Part shown: in pieces, positions 27,021 to 38,756 of the stretch
How the letters are laid out: each line of letters starts with the position of its first letter
Position numbering within the stretch: position 1 is the first letter of the stretch
NCBI RefSeq assembly: GCF_013376005.1
Contig: NZ_JABMJK010000006.1
Coordinates: 1 to 64,000, forward strand
Origin: Duganella sp. SG902
Lineage (GTDB): Bacteria > Pseudomonadota > Gammaproteobacteria > Burkholderiales > Burkholderiaceae_D
Direction: 5' to 3'
DNA: 64,000 bases
The notes under the pieces: model-generated
Told to the model about the DNA's origin: nothing
The model's input: the letters and a program-made list of their open reading frames with translations, nothing else
Databases searched by the model: none
Translations under genes and position numbers: made by a program

Positions 27021-28790
27021 CTACAGGTCCGGATATGGGCTCTTGCCGCCTTCGGCGATGAACTGGTCGATGCGCGCCTCCAGCACCGGCAGCGGCACCG
27101 AGCCCAGTTGCAGCACGGTGTCGTGGAAGGCGCGGATGTCGAACTTCTGGCCCAGCGCCTTCTCCGCCTTCTTGCGCGCGTTGATGATGCTCATCTCGCC
27201 CAGATAGTAGGACAGCGCCTGGCCCGGCCACGAAATGTAGCGGTCCACCTCCGTCTCGATCTCGTGATTGGACAACGCGGTGTTCTCGCGCAGGTAATCC
27301 TGCGCCTGTTTGCGCGTCCAGCCCTTGCTATGCAGCCCGGTGTCCACCACCAGGCGCGAGGCGCGCCAGGCCTGGTAGCTCAGCATGCCGAAGATCTCGT
27401 ACGGCGTTTCATACATGCCCATCTCCACGCCCAGGCGTTCGCTGTACAGCGCCCAGCCCTCGCCGTAGGCCGAGATATAGGCATTGCGGAACGGCGGACG
27501 GCCCTTCTGTTCCATCGCGATCGGCATCTGAAAGGCGTGGCCCGGCGCCGATTCGTGCAGCGTCAACGCCGGCATGCTGTACAGCGCACGCGACGGCAGG
27601 TTGTAGGTGTTGACCAGGTAGACGCCCGGACCGCCACGGCCCGAGGTGTAAAACGGCGCCTGGTCGTCCGGCACCGGGATCACCGCGAAACGGCGGCGCG
27701 GCAGGTAGCCGAAGTATTGCGACACCTTGCCGTCGAACTTCTTGGCCACCCAGGCGGAGCGCATCAGCAGCTCTTCCGGCGTCTTGGCGTAGAACCGCGG
27801 GTCGGTGCGCAGGAATTGCAGGAAGGCCGGCAGGTCGCCATCGAATTTGACCTGCTTGATCACGTCCTGCATCTCGGCGCGGATCTTGGCCATTTCCTCC
27901 AGGCCGATGTTGTGGATCTGGTCCGCCGTCAGCGAGGTGGTGGTGAATTCGACGATCTTCGACTGGTAGTAGGCCTTACCGTCCGGCAGGCTCTCGGCCG
28001 CCAGCTCCTCGCGCGCGGCCGGCACGTATTCCTCACGCATGAATTTCAGCAGCGATCGGTGCGCCGGGATCACCGTGTCGCGGATCACTTTCACCGCCTG
28101 CGCGCGCAGCTCCTGCAGCTGCGCGGCCGGCATCGAGGCGGGCATGCTCTTGAACGGCAGGTAGAACACCGTGTCCTCAGGCGTCTTGGCCTCGGTCACC
28201 GAGGTGATGGAGCCGTCCCGGCCCACCAGCGTGACTTTCGGCGGCGTGAAGCCGCGCGCCATGCCGGCGCGCATGTTGACGATTTCCTCGTTAAAGTAGC
28301 GCGGCACGTCGGCCAGTTGCTTCAGGTAGTCGCGGAACTCCTTTTCCTTGCTCATCGGACGACGCGCGGTGCCGGCCATGTTGGACCAGAAGGCCGTGTC
28401 GGCGTTCAGCGGCTTTTCGTATTCGCGGAACTGCTGGGCGGCGATGAGGGCGGCGATCTGCGCCTTGTACACCTGGTAGTTGATGCGCTCCGGCGCCGAC
28501 AGGCTGGCTTCCTTGATGCCGTCCAGTTTTTTCATCACGCCCTGCCAGTAGGCCAGGCGCTTGTTCTGGGTGGCGGCGTCGATGCGTGGCAACGAGGGCG
28601 AGACGCCGCTGTCGTTGTCATCCTCGCCGTCCTCCTGCCTCTGGCTCAGGCGCCATTTCCATTCCTGCGTGTAGACCGCCTTGAACTGGGCGTCGGCGGG
28701 GCCGGGCTTGACGGCCGGCGCGGCGGCGCCGGCGTTGAGGCAAACCAGCATGACTGCACCGGCGATGGCGGTGCTGAACTTCTTATCCAT
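27021..28790 (-). CDS. DUF885 family (peptidase-like) lipid-/envelope protein
   Basis: The 589-aa protein has a signal peptide (MDKKFSTAIAGAVMLVCLNAGAAAP). It has the DUF885 metal-site motif LTLHESAPGHAFQMP near residue 415, and a further EVDRYISWPGQALSYYLGEMSI near the end, where the family has a conserved W-P-x-Q-A. DUF885 proteins are putative zinc peptidases of the periplasm. ATG 28790 fits the signal peptide. The gene follows the GGDEF-EAL gene by 15 bases and precedes the DUF945 gene by 72 bases, so readthrough is possible. Confidence 0.85.
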   Translation of the reverse strand: MDKKFSTAIAGAVMLVCLNAGAAAPAVKPGPADAQFKAVYTQEWKWRLSQRQEDGEDDNDSGVSPSLPRIDAATQNKRLAYWQGVMKKLDGIKEASLSAPERINYQVYKAQIAALIAAQQFREYEKPLNADTAFWSNMAGTARRPMSKEKEFRDYLKQLADVPRYFNEEIVNMRAGMARGFTPPKVTLVGRDGSITSVTEAKTPEDTVFYLPFKSMPASMPAAQLQELRAQAVKVIRDTVIPAHRSLLKFMREEYVPAAREELAAESLPDGKAYYQSKIVEFTTTSLTADQIHNIGLEEMAKIRAEMQDVIKQVKFDGDLPAFLQFLRTDPRFYAKTPEELLMRSAWVAKKFDGKVSQYFGYLPRRRFAVIPVPDDQAPFYTSGRGGPGVYLVNTYNLPSRALYSMPALTLHESAPGHAFQMPIAMEQKGRPPFRNAYISAYGEGWALYSERLGVEMGMYETPYEIFGMLSYQAWRASRLVVDTGLHSKGWTRKQAQDYLRENTALSNHEIETEVDRYISWPGQALSYYLGEMSIINARKKAEKALGQKFDIRAFHDTVLQLGSVPLPVLEARIDQFIAEGGKSPYPDL

Positions 28791-28805
28791 AGATCTCCAG
28801 ATCGA

Positions 28806-30989
28806 TTACATGTTCAATAAATTACGGCGCTCGCGCAGCAGCGCGGTGAAGCTTTCGGCGTTGACCGGACGGCTGAAATAATACCCCTGCATCTCGTCAC
28901 ACCCGCGCTCGGTCAGGAACCGCACCTGTTCGCGCGTCTCCACGCCCTCGGCGATCACGCGCATATTCAGGTTGTGCGCCAGCGAGATCACCGACAGCGC
29001 GATAGCCGCATCGGCGCTGTTGGTGGTGACGTCGTCGACGAAGGATTTGTCGATCTTCAGCACGTCGATCGGGAAGCGCTTCAGGTAGCTCAGGCTCGAA
29101 TAGCCGGTGCCAAAGTCGTCCAGCGAGATGCTGACGCCGATGTCCTTCAGGCGGCGCAGCGCCGCCACCGCCTTGTTCGGATCGCCCATCACCGTGCCCT
29201 CGGTGATTTCGAGGCCCAGATATTCCGGCGCCACGCCGAACTTGCGCAGCGTGCTTTCCACGTACGGCACGGTGGCATCGTTGGCGAACTGCCCCGCCGC
29301 CAGATTGACCGCGACCTTGATCTGGCCCAGGCCCTCATCGTGCCACAGCTTCATCTGCGCGCAGACGCTTTCCAGCACCCACTCGCCGATGGAGTTGACC
29401 AGCCCATATTCCTCGGCCAGCGGGATGAAACGGTTCGGCGGCACCTTGCCCAGCACCGCGTTGTCCCAGCGCAGCAGCGCTTCGGCGCCGACCATGGCGC
29501 CGGTCTTCAGGCAGACCTGCGGCTGGTAATGGACTTCGAACTCGTCGCGCGCGATCGCGCCGCGCAGTTGGCTCTGGATCGCCAGCTTGTCGCGGATCTC
29601 CGCGTCCATGCGCTCGGTGAAGAAGGCGTAGTTATCGCGGCCGATCTCCTTGGCGCGGAACAGCGCCGTGTCGGCGTTGCGCACCAGCTCATCGAAGCTC
29701 TCGCCATCGGTCAGGCTGACGGCGATGCCGATGCTGGAGGTGACGGTGAGCTGCTGGCCGTCGATCACCAGTTCCTTGCGCAAGCCGGCCAATATCTTTT
29801 GCGCCAGCGCGATGGTGGCGGTGAGCTGGGTGTCGTCATCGACGATGATCTGGAACTCGTCGCCGCCCTGGCGGGTGACGGTGTCGCCCTCGCGCACGGT
29901 CTCGCTCAGATATTTGGACACCACCTGCAGCGCCTTGTCGCCCATGTCATGGCCATACGAATCGTTGATGCTCTTGAAGCGGTCCAGGTCCAGGCACATC
30001 ACGGCCACGCAGCGGCCCTCGCGGCGCGCGGCGGCCAGCGTCTGCACGAAGCGCTGGCGCGCCAGCATGCGGTTCGGCAGGCCGGTCAGGGCGTCGTGGT
30101 TGGACAGGAAGTCGATCAGGTGCTGCTCGGCCTTGCGCTCGGTGATGTCCATGAACACGGCCACGTGATTGACCACGTGGCCTTGCTCGTCGCGCACCAC
30201 GGAAGCGCTCAGCAGGCCGGGATAGGTGTCGCCGTTCTTGCGGCGCGCCAGGATCTCGCCCGACCAGTGGCCGGTGGTGACCACCGACTGCACCATGGCG
30301 CCGAACGACGAGCTGTCATGCTCGCCGGCGTACAGCAGGCCGGCGTTCTGGCCCTTCACCTCCTCGGCGGTGTAGCCGGAGATTTGCGTGAACGCGGGGT
30401 TGGTGGCGACGATGCGGGCGTCGCGGTCGGTCACGACGATGGCGTCCTGGGTGGCCTCGAACACCTGGCTGGCGAGGCGCAGGAACTCCTCGTTGGCGCG
30501 GCGCTGCTCGACTTCCCTGGCCAGTTCCGCCGTGCGTTCGGCCACGCGCTCCTCCAGCAGCGCGCGCTCGCTGGCCAGCGCCTTCTGCGCCCGCCCCAGC
30601 TTGACGTGGGCGTCGGTGCGGGCCAGGATTTCCTCGGCCTGGAAAGGCTTGGCGATGAAGTCCACCGCGCCCAGCTCGAAGCCGCGCACCTTGTCGTCGG
30701 TGTCGTGCTGGGCCGACAGGAAGATCACCGGCACCTGCGCCAGCTCCGGCGTGGCCTTCAGGCGGCGGCATACTTCAAAGCCGTCGATGCCGGGCATGCG
30801 GATGTCGAGCAGGATCAGCTCCGGCGGACGCGATTGCGCGGTCCACAGGGCCAGCTCGCCGTTGGGCGCCTGGCGCACGTAGTAGCCGGCCTCCGTCAGC
30901 AGGTCGCTCAGCAGCTTGAGCGAGGCCGGCGTGTCCTCCACGATCAGCACTTCGCCCTTGGTGTGTTGTTCCGACAAATCCCGGTGCAT
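28806..30989 (-). CDS. response regulator with PAS, GGDEF and EAL domains
   Basis: The 727-aa protein has an N-terminal receiver (phosphoacceptor in LILLDIRMPG) and a coiled-coil linker. A PAS domain (ATQDAIVVTDRDARIVATNPAFTQISGYTAEEV) is followed by GGDEF with RQGGDEFQII (intact motif) and EAL with GAEALLRW and LDDFGTGYSSLSYLKRFP. It has the residues to make and to break c-di-GMP. It is encoded downstream of a hybrid histidine kinase, 50 bases away, and may be its phosphotransfer partner. Its role in controlling local c-di-GMP near the VpsR-like activator is inferred. Confidence 0.93.
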   Translation of the reverse strand: MHRDLSEQHTKGEVLIVEDTPASLKLLSDLLTEAGYYVRQAPNGELALWTAQSRPPELILLDIRMPGIDGFEVCRRLKATPELAQVPVIFLSAQHDTDDKVRGFELGAVDFIAKPFQAEEILARTDAHVKLGRAQKALASERALLEERVAERTAELAREVEQRRANEEFLRLASQVFEATQDAIVVTDRDARIVATNPAFTQISGYTAEEVKGQNAGLLYAGEHDSSSFGAMVQSVVTTGHWSGEILARRKNGDTYPGLLSASVVRDEQGHVVNHVAVFMDITERKAEQHLIDFLSNHDALTGLPNRMLARQRFVQTLAAARREGRCVAVMCLDLDRFKSINDSYGHDMGDKALQVVSKYLSETVREGDTVTRQGGDEFQIIVDDDTQLTATIALAQKILAGLRKELVIDGQQLTVTSSIGIAVSLTDGESFDELVRNADTALFRAKEIGRDNYAFFTERMDAEIRDKLAIQSQLRGAIARDEFEVHYQPQVCLKTGAMVGAEALLRWDNAVLGKVPPNRFIPLAEEYGLVNSIGEWVLESVCAQMKLWHDEGLGQIKVAVNLAAGQFANDATVPYVESTLRKFGVAPEYLGLEITEGTVMGDPNKAVAALRRLKDIGVSISLDDFGTGYSSLSYLKRFPIDVLKIDKSFVDDVTTNSADAAIALSVISLAHNLNMRVIAEGVETREQVRFLTERGCDEMQGYYFSRPVNAESFTALLRERRNLLNM

Positions 30990-31039
30990 GTAAAACTCTC
31001 TCGCCTAGTCAACCGCTCAACTACACTATGATATACCCG

Positions 31040-33601
<2,562 letters not shown>

Positions 33602-33688
33602 CGGCAAACCATTCTCTGGGGTTAATCTGCGTGGGTTACGACTTGGATCATAGGTTCAAACTGGCATGAAGTCCATGTATATTTGCGC

Positions 33689-35335
33689 TCAAGCAACATC
33701 CTTAGCGGAATGTAACTGGTCCCAGGCGTTGGCGGTGCTGAGGTACAGCTTGCCGTTCAGGTCCTGCAGCAGCGTGCTGTGGCGCAGCCGGTCCATGACC
33801 GGCCCCTTGACCTCGGCCAGGTGCATGCCGATGCCGCGGCGTTTGAGGCTCTGGTTCAATTCCGACAACGCCATCAGCGCCGTGGTGTCGATCGAGCTGA
33901 CCGCCGTCATCACCAGCACCAGGTGACGCGCGCTCTGGTGGGTGGCCAGTTCGCACTCGATGCGCTCGTTGACCGCCTCCACATTGCCGAAGAACAGATT
34001 GGCGTCGATGCGCAGCACCAGCAGCGCCGGCTGGGTTTCGGCCGGATAGCGCTCAATATTGCGGAAATGCTCACTGTTGGCGATGCGGCCCAGCACCGCG
34101 ATGTGCGGCCGGCTGGCGCGCCAGATCAGGGTGCCCATCGACAGCGCCACGCCAATGATCACGCCCGCCTCCACTCCCAGCACCAGCACCCCGAGGCAGG
34201 TGGCGCCCCAGGCCAGCGCGTCGCCGCGATCGTACTCCCAGGCGGTGCGCAAGATGCCCAGTTCCAGCATGCCCAGCACGGCGACGATGATAGTGGCGGC
34301 CAGCACCGGCAACGGCAACAGCGCCAGCCAGCCGGTCGGCGCCAGCAGCGCGCAAGCCAGCAGCACGGCGGTGATCAGGCTGGCCAACGGCGTGTTGGCG
34401 CCGGCCGCGAAGTTAACAGCCGAGCGCGACAGGCTGCCGGTCACCGGAAAGCCGCCCGACAGCGCGCTGGCCACATTGGCCGCGCCCAGGCCGATCAGCT
34501 CATGATTGCTGACCAATTTCTCATTGCGCTTGAGCGCCAGCGCCTGCGCGCCGGACATCGACATCAGGAACACGATAAAGCCGATCAGCAGGCCCGGTTG
34601 CAGCAAGGGGCGCCAGTGCGCGCTGGACGAGGCCAGGTTCAAATGCGGCAGGCCGGCCGGAATCGCGCCGGTGGTGCGCACGCCCATCCCGGCCAGGCCG
34701 GTGCTGGACATTAGCCAGATCCCGCCCAGCACCACCAGCATCGGCGCCAGCTTGGCGCCGATATCGGCGGCCGCCGGCGGCAGGCCGCAGCGCTTCAGCA
34801 GCGCGGCGCCGTAAAAGCGCGCCAGCACCAGCAAGGCCAGCGCGCCCAGTCCCAGCGCGGCGCTGGGCGCATGCCAGTGCGGCAGTTCCGCGCCGAGCAG
34901 CGTGTGCACCTGATCGAAAGCGATGACGATGGCCGAACCGACGGTGAAGCCGCTCATCACGGGGCGCGAGAAGAAGTTGGCGAGAAAGCCCATGCGCAGC
35001 AGGCCGCACAGCAGCAGCACCGCGCCCGACACCAGCGCCAGCTGCGCCGCCAGCACGCCGGCCAGCGCGGAACCGGCGGGCGCCATGGGGCCGATCACGG
35101 CGGCCGTCATCAGCGAGACGATCGCCATCGGGCCGACCGACTGCGTCATGCTGCTGCCGAACAGCGCATAGACGATGGGCGGCAGGATGCTGGCATAGAT
35201 GCCGACCACCGGCGACAATCCCGCCACCATCGCATACGCCATGCCCTGCGGGATCATCATCATCGCCACCACCAGCCCGGCGCTGACATCGCCGGGAAGC
35301 TGGTCGCGCCGATAGTTCTTCAACCAGTGCAGCAT
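33689..35335 (-). CDS. SulP-family inorganic anion transporter with STAS domain
   Basis: The 548-aa protein has about 11 membrane helices. It has the SulP signature PQGMAYAMVAGLSPVVGIYASILPPIVYALFGSS at the N-terminus and a GGFPVTGSLSRSAVNFAAGANTPLASL segment mid-protein. The C-terminal STAS domain (about 435-535) ends with a switch segment LVLMTAVSSIDTTALMALSELN. It transports sulfate, bicarbonate or a similar anion across the inner membrane; which one is unknown. It stands alone, separated from the kinase by 87 bases. ATG 35335 is natural. Confidence 0.93.
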   Translation of the reverse strand: MLHWLKNYRRDQLPGDVSAGLVVAMMMIPQGMAYAMVAGLSPVVGIYASILPPIVYALFGSSMTQSVGPMAIVSLMTAAVIGPMAPAGSALAGVLAAQLALVSGAVLLLCGLLRMGFLANFFSRPVMSGFTVGSAIVIAFDQVHTLLGAELPHWHAPSAALGLGALALLVLARFYGAALLKRCGLPPAAADIGAKLAPMLVVLGGIWLMSSTGLAGMGVRTTGAIPAGLPHLNLASSSAHWRPLLQPGLLIGFIVFLMSMSGAQALALKRNEKLVSNHELIGLGAANVASALSGGFPVTGSLSRSAVNFAAGANTPLASLITAVLLACALLAPTGWLALLPLPVLAATIIVAVLGMLELGILRTAWEYDRGDALAWGATCLGVLVLGVEAGVIIGVALSMGTLIWRASRPHIAVLGRIANSEHFRNIERYPAETQPALLVLRIDANLFFGNVEAVNERIECELATHQSARHLVLVMTAVSSIDTTALMALSELNQSLKRRGIGMHLAEVKGPVMDRLRHSTLLQDLNGKLYLSTANAWDQLHSAKDVA

Positions 35336-35417
35336 CGTCGTTCCAAGTTCCGAAATGCCGACAGTTTACACCAAATGCGAATTCCGAATTAGCTAATGCA
35401 AAAAACGCATACCCCAG

Positions 35418-35559
35418 AAATTCGGGGTCAGCTCTGACATTCGGACACCGAACTACTTTGTTTGATCTTCCTCAATGCAGGATTTCGAGGTATTTTACGT
35501 ACTGATTCAGATCAAAAAATATGCTCGCGTGTCCGAATGTCAGAGCTGACCCCGAATTT
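35418..35559. mobile_element. MITE-like element with perfect 31-bp terminal inverted repeats
   Basis: The left arm (35418-35448) and the right arm (35529-35559) are exact reverse complements over 31 bases; the core contains CGGGGTCAGCTCTGAC. The arms enclose 80 bases of AT-richer sequence with no gene. The element lies between the SulP gene and the GH95 gene. The structure is that of a miniature inverted-repeat element, and the GGGTCAG motif resembles repeats I associate with betaproteobacterial REP-type families, a recollection I cannot check. Confidence 0.65.
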
Positions 35560-35579
35560 CGCCGCTGTACGCTGGAATG

Positions 35580-38012
35580 CTAGCCTTTCATCTGGGCACG
35601 GCCTTGCGCGTCTAGCTTGATCTCCGTCACCCGCTCGCCGTAACGCACTTTGAGTTTCTGCAGCGGCTTGCCGCGCACTTGCAGCTGCCGCAGGCGCCCC
35701 TCCGACCAGTCGAGATCCAGCTCCACGCCGCCCCGTGCGCGCACGCCGCGTACCGAGCCTTCCGGCCAGGCCCGCGGCAGCGCGGCAAGCAGGCGGATTT
35801 CACCGCCCCAGGACTGCACCAGCATTTCGAGGATCGCCGCCGTGCCCCCGAAGTTGCCGTCGATCTGGAACGGCGGGTGGGCGTCGAACATGTTCGGGTA
35901 GGTGCGCTCCGGACCCAGCAGGCCTTGCAGGATCGAATACGCGCGCTCCCCCTCGCCCATGCGCGTCCACAAGGCCAACCGCCACGCGGTGGCCCAGCCG
36001 GTCGATTTGTCGCCGCGCGTGTTGAGCGTGGTCTTGGCGGCGGCGATCAGGTCGGGCGTGTCGCGCACGTTGATTTGTTCGCTCGGGTAGACGCCGTACA
36101 GGTGCGAGACGTGGCGATGCTGCTGCTCCGGCGCGCCCGCGTCCCAGTCCTCCAGCCATTCCTGCAACTGGCCCTGCGCGCCGACGCGGTCGGCCGGCAG
36201 GCGCGCGCGTTTCGCCGCCAGCTCGGCGGCAAAGTCGGCGTCGCCCTCTTTCAGCAGCGCGTGCGCCTGCAGCGTCCAGCCGAACAGGTCGCGGATGATC
36301 TGCCGGTCCATGGCCGGGCCGGCGCAGGTGGCCACGCCCTTGTGATGCTCGTTCTCCGGCGAGATCGAAGGAGACGTCACCAGCCCCCTGCCCCGCGGGT
36401 CCTCCACCAGCGTGTCGATGAAGAACAGCGACGCGCCTTTCAGCAGCGGATAGATGCGGCGCAGCCAGGCCTCGTCGAGGTTGTACTCGTAGTGATCCCA
36501 CAGGGCCTGGCACAGCCACGCGCCGCCGCACGGCCACATGCCCCACAGCGGGCCGTCAATCGGCGCCGCCGCGCGCCACAAGTCCGTGTTGTGATGCGCC
36601 ACCCAGCCGCGCGCGCCGTAGCCCTTGCGCGCGGCGACAGCGCCGGTCACGCTCAAGTCCTCCACCATGCGCAGCAGCGGCTCCACGCATTCGCGCAGGT
36701 TGGCCGATTGCGCCGGCCAGTAGTTCATCTGGGTGTTGATGTTGATGGTGTACTTGCCGCCCCATGGCGGATTGGTGCCCTCGTTCCACAGCCCCTGAAG
36801 ATTGGCCGGCTGGCTGCCGGGGCGCGACGACGACAGCAGCAGGTAGCGCCCGTACTGCACGTACAGCGCGGCCAGTCCGGCGTCCGGCTGCCGCTCGGCC
36901 ACCGCGATGCGCTGGTTGGTCGGACGCGGATCGGCGGCGCCGGAACCGATCCGCAGCGACAGGCGGCGGAACAGCGTCTGGTGCGCATGCACATGGCCGC
37001 TGCGCAGGCGCGCGTAGGGTTTGGCGGCAGCGGCGGCGGTCTGCGCGCGCACCGTCGTTACCGGATCGCCGCTGACGTCCGCGTAGTTGACGTAACTGGT
37101 GGCGGCGGCCACCAGCAGCGTGATGGTGGTGGCGCCGCGCACTTCGATGCGGTCCTCGCGAGGCGTGATGGAGCCATCGCCCAGCGCCTGCACGCGCACC
37201 GCGTAGCGCAGGGAGGATGGGATGCCGGCGGCGGCCACGTTGCGGCCTTCAATCAGCAGCGCGTCGGCGCCATCGGCGCGCACCGACAAGCTGGATGGAC
37301 GTTCGGCCGCGCGCACGGACTCGCGGTAGTCCCACGGCATGGGCGCGACAGCGGCGGCCTGCTTTGCCCCGCTGTAGTCGGTGACGCCGTAGTTGACTTC
37401 CATCGGATGACGGTAGCCCAAATCGAAATTCATCACGCCGCCATTGGCGGTCAGGCGCACCACGATGACTTGATCGGGCGCGCTGGCAAAGACTTCGCGC
37501 TTGTACTGGATGGCGCCGTCGCTGAAGCGCGTGGCGCTGATGGCGGTATCGAGGTCGAGCCAGCGCCGGTATGCGGTGCCGGCGGCCACACCGTGGAAGT
37601 CGAGCAGCAGATCTCCCGCCGCGCCGTAAGGCATCTGCGTCTTCGGCACGCCCATCATGGCGGACGAGATCAGGTCGGCCGCCTCGTGGAACTTGCCCTC
37701 GTCGATCAAGGCGCGCACTTGCGGCAGCGCCGCCGCCGAGCGCGGATTGTTCGGATCATACGGACCGCCGGCGAACAGCGTGTCCTCATTGAGCTGGATG
37801 CGCTCCTGCGCGATGCGGCCATAGCTCATGGCGCCCAGCCGGCCATTCCCGACCGGCAGCGCCTCCACCCATGGCCCCGCAGCCTGCTCGTACCACAGGG
37901 ACAGGCTCTCTTGCCCGCCACGCGCCGTCGCCTGAACGGCGGCGCGCGCCAAACCCGGGAAAGCCATCGCCAGCCCGGCGGAAACCATGAAATTGCGGCG
38001 TGTCGTCATCAT
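35580..38012 (-). CDS. glycoside hydrolase family 95 (alpha-L-fucosidase-like), secreted
   Basis: The 810-aa protein starts with a twin-arginine-like signal (TTRRNFMVSAGLAMAFPGLARA). It has the GH95 pattern: EALPVGNGRLGAMSYGRIAQERIQLNEDTLFAGGPYDPNNP near the N-terminus, QPANLQGLWNEG and WGGKYTININTQMNYWPAQSANL mid-protein, and GWATAWRLALWTRMGEGERAY in the (alpha/alpha)6 barrel. The family cleaves alpha-1,2-fucosyl or related sugars from glycans. It sits alone, with no sugar-transport genes next to it. ATG 38012 is used; the neighbouring ATG 38009 is equally possible. The 3' end abuts the MITE. Confidence 0.92.
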   Translation of the reverse strand: MMTTRRNFMVSAGLAMAFPGLARAAVQATARGGQESLSLWYEQAAGPWVEALPVGNGRLGAMSYGRIAQERIQLNEDTLFAGGPYDPNNPRSAAALPQVRALIDEGKFHEAADLISSAMMGVPKTQMPYGAAGDLLLDFHGVAAGTAYRRWLDLDTAISATRFSDGAIQYKREVFASAPDQVIVVRLTANGGVMNFDLGYRHPMEVNYGVTDYSGAKQAAAVAPMPWDYRESVRAAERPSSLSVRADGADALLIEGRNVAAAGIPSSLRYAVRVQALGDGSITPREDRIEVRGATTITLLVAAATSYVNYADVSGDPVTTVRAQTAAAAAKPYARLRSGHVHAHQTLFRRLSLRIGSGAADPRPTNQRIAVAERQPDAGLAALYVQYGRYLLLSSSRPGSQPANLQGLWNEGTNPPWGGKYTININTQMNYWPAQSANLRECVEPLLRMVEDLSVTGAVAARKGYGARGWVAHHNTDLWRAAAPIDGPLWGMWPCGGAWLCQALWDHYEYNLDEAWLRRIYPLLKGASLFFIDTLVEDPRGRGLVTSPSISPENEHHKGVATCAGPAMDRQIIRDLFGWTLQAHALLKEGDADFAAELAAKRARLPADRVGAQGQLQEWLEDWDAGAPEQQHRHVSHLYGVYPSEQINVRDTPDLIAAAKTTLNTRGDKSTGWATAWRLALWTRMGEGERAYSILQGLLGPERTYPNMFDAHPPFQIDGNFGGTAAILEMLVQSWGGEIRLLAALPRAWPEGSVRGVRARGGVELDLDWSEGRLRQLQVRGKPLQKLKVRYGERVTEIKLDAQGRAQMKG

Positions 38013-38097
38013 GTCTCGTATAGGAGTTTTTTTTCCTATTCTGAGCGCGAAAAACCGCGGCCTCAATTACGAAATCCACCAACGCCACGACTATTTT

Positions 38098-38670
38098 TTA
38101 CAGATCCCCGGACAACCCATCCTTGACCGCGTTCAGGATCTCGAGCGACAGCGCCTCGTCATCCACCGCGCGCGACAACACTATCGCGCCGATCATGGAC
38201 GCATACTTGGCCAGCGCCTGCTTGCGCTGCTGCGCCGCGTCCTCACCCGGCATCAGCTGCTCCAGCACCGCCAGCTGGCCGCGCGCACCCTCGGTCATGG
38301 CATGGCGCGCCTTCGGTCCCAGCCGCGCCACGTCCGCGCCCAGCGCGGTCACCGAGCAGCCCTTGCCCGGATGGTCGCGATGCTGCGTGGTCAGGTAGCC
38401 CTCGCCGATCTTCTCCAGCGCCTTGTCGCGCCCCTCGGCCACATAGCCTTCCCAGCGATCGATCGATTTCTTCAGCGCGTGCGCGGCCGCCTCGGCCAGC
38501 AAGTCCTCCTTGGAGGCGAAGTGGCCGTAGAAGCCGCCGTGGGTCAGCCCCGCGCTCTTCATCAAATCGGCCACGCCGATGCCGTCGTAGCCTTTTTCGC
38601 GGAACAGCCGCGCGGCGGTTTCGATGATGCGCTCGCGGTTGAGCGCCACTTGTTCTCTGCTGACTTTCAT
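38098..38670 (-). CDS. TetR-family transcriptional regulator
   Basis: The 190-aa protein has a TetR HTH (RERIIETAARLFREKGYDGIGVADLMKSAGLTHGGFYGHFASKEDLLAEAAAHA). A ligand domain with PGKGCSVTALGADVARLG follows, as in regulators of the AcrR/TetR-C class. The start ATG 38670 has GGAGG 7 bases upstream; a longer frame is not supported. It is divergent from a thiolase gene and probably represses it through the palindrome at 38706-38719. Confidence 0.92.
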   Translation of the reverse strand: MKVSREQVALNRERIIETAARLFREKGYDGIGVADLMKSAGLTHGGFYGHFASKEDLLAEAAAHALKKSIDRWEGYVAEGRDKALEKIGEGYLTTQHRDHPGKGCSVTALGADVARLGPKARHAMTEGARGQLAVLEQLMPGEDAAQQRKQALAKYASMIGAIVLSRAVDDEALSLEILNAVKDGLSGDL

Positions 38671-38705
38671 ATTCGCCTCCTGCTTGAATCCTATTGACAT
38701 TATAC

Positions 38706-38719
38706 ATTACGGGCGTAAT
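38706..38719. promoter_or_regulatory. palindromic operator over the thiolase promoter
   Basis: ATTACG-GG-CGTAAT is a perfect dyad. It lies between a -35 TTGACA (38694-38699) and overlaps the -10 TAATAT (38716-38721; spacer 16) on the + strand, and is 36 bases from the TetR ATG. It is the likely binding site for the TetR protein on the promoter of the thiolase gene. Confidence 0.68.
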
Positions 38720-38756
38720 ATATCAAACATTACGATCATCATTAAAAGGACCCATC

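Noticed and set aside
25575..28820. Long 1081-codon open frame on the + strand
   Set aside because: It lies opposite the DUF945 and DUF885 genes, is rich in His/Arg/Gln/Gly typical of antisense to GC-rich genes, and has no domain.
28974..31031. 685-codon open frame on the + strand
   Set aside because: It is antisense to the GGDEF-EAL gene, without any recognisable domain.
35679..38126. 815-codon open frame on the + strand
   Set aside because: It is antisense to the GH95 gene, with Arg/Gln/His-rich nonsense composition.
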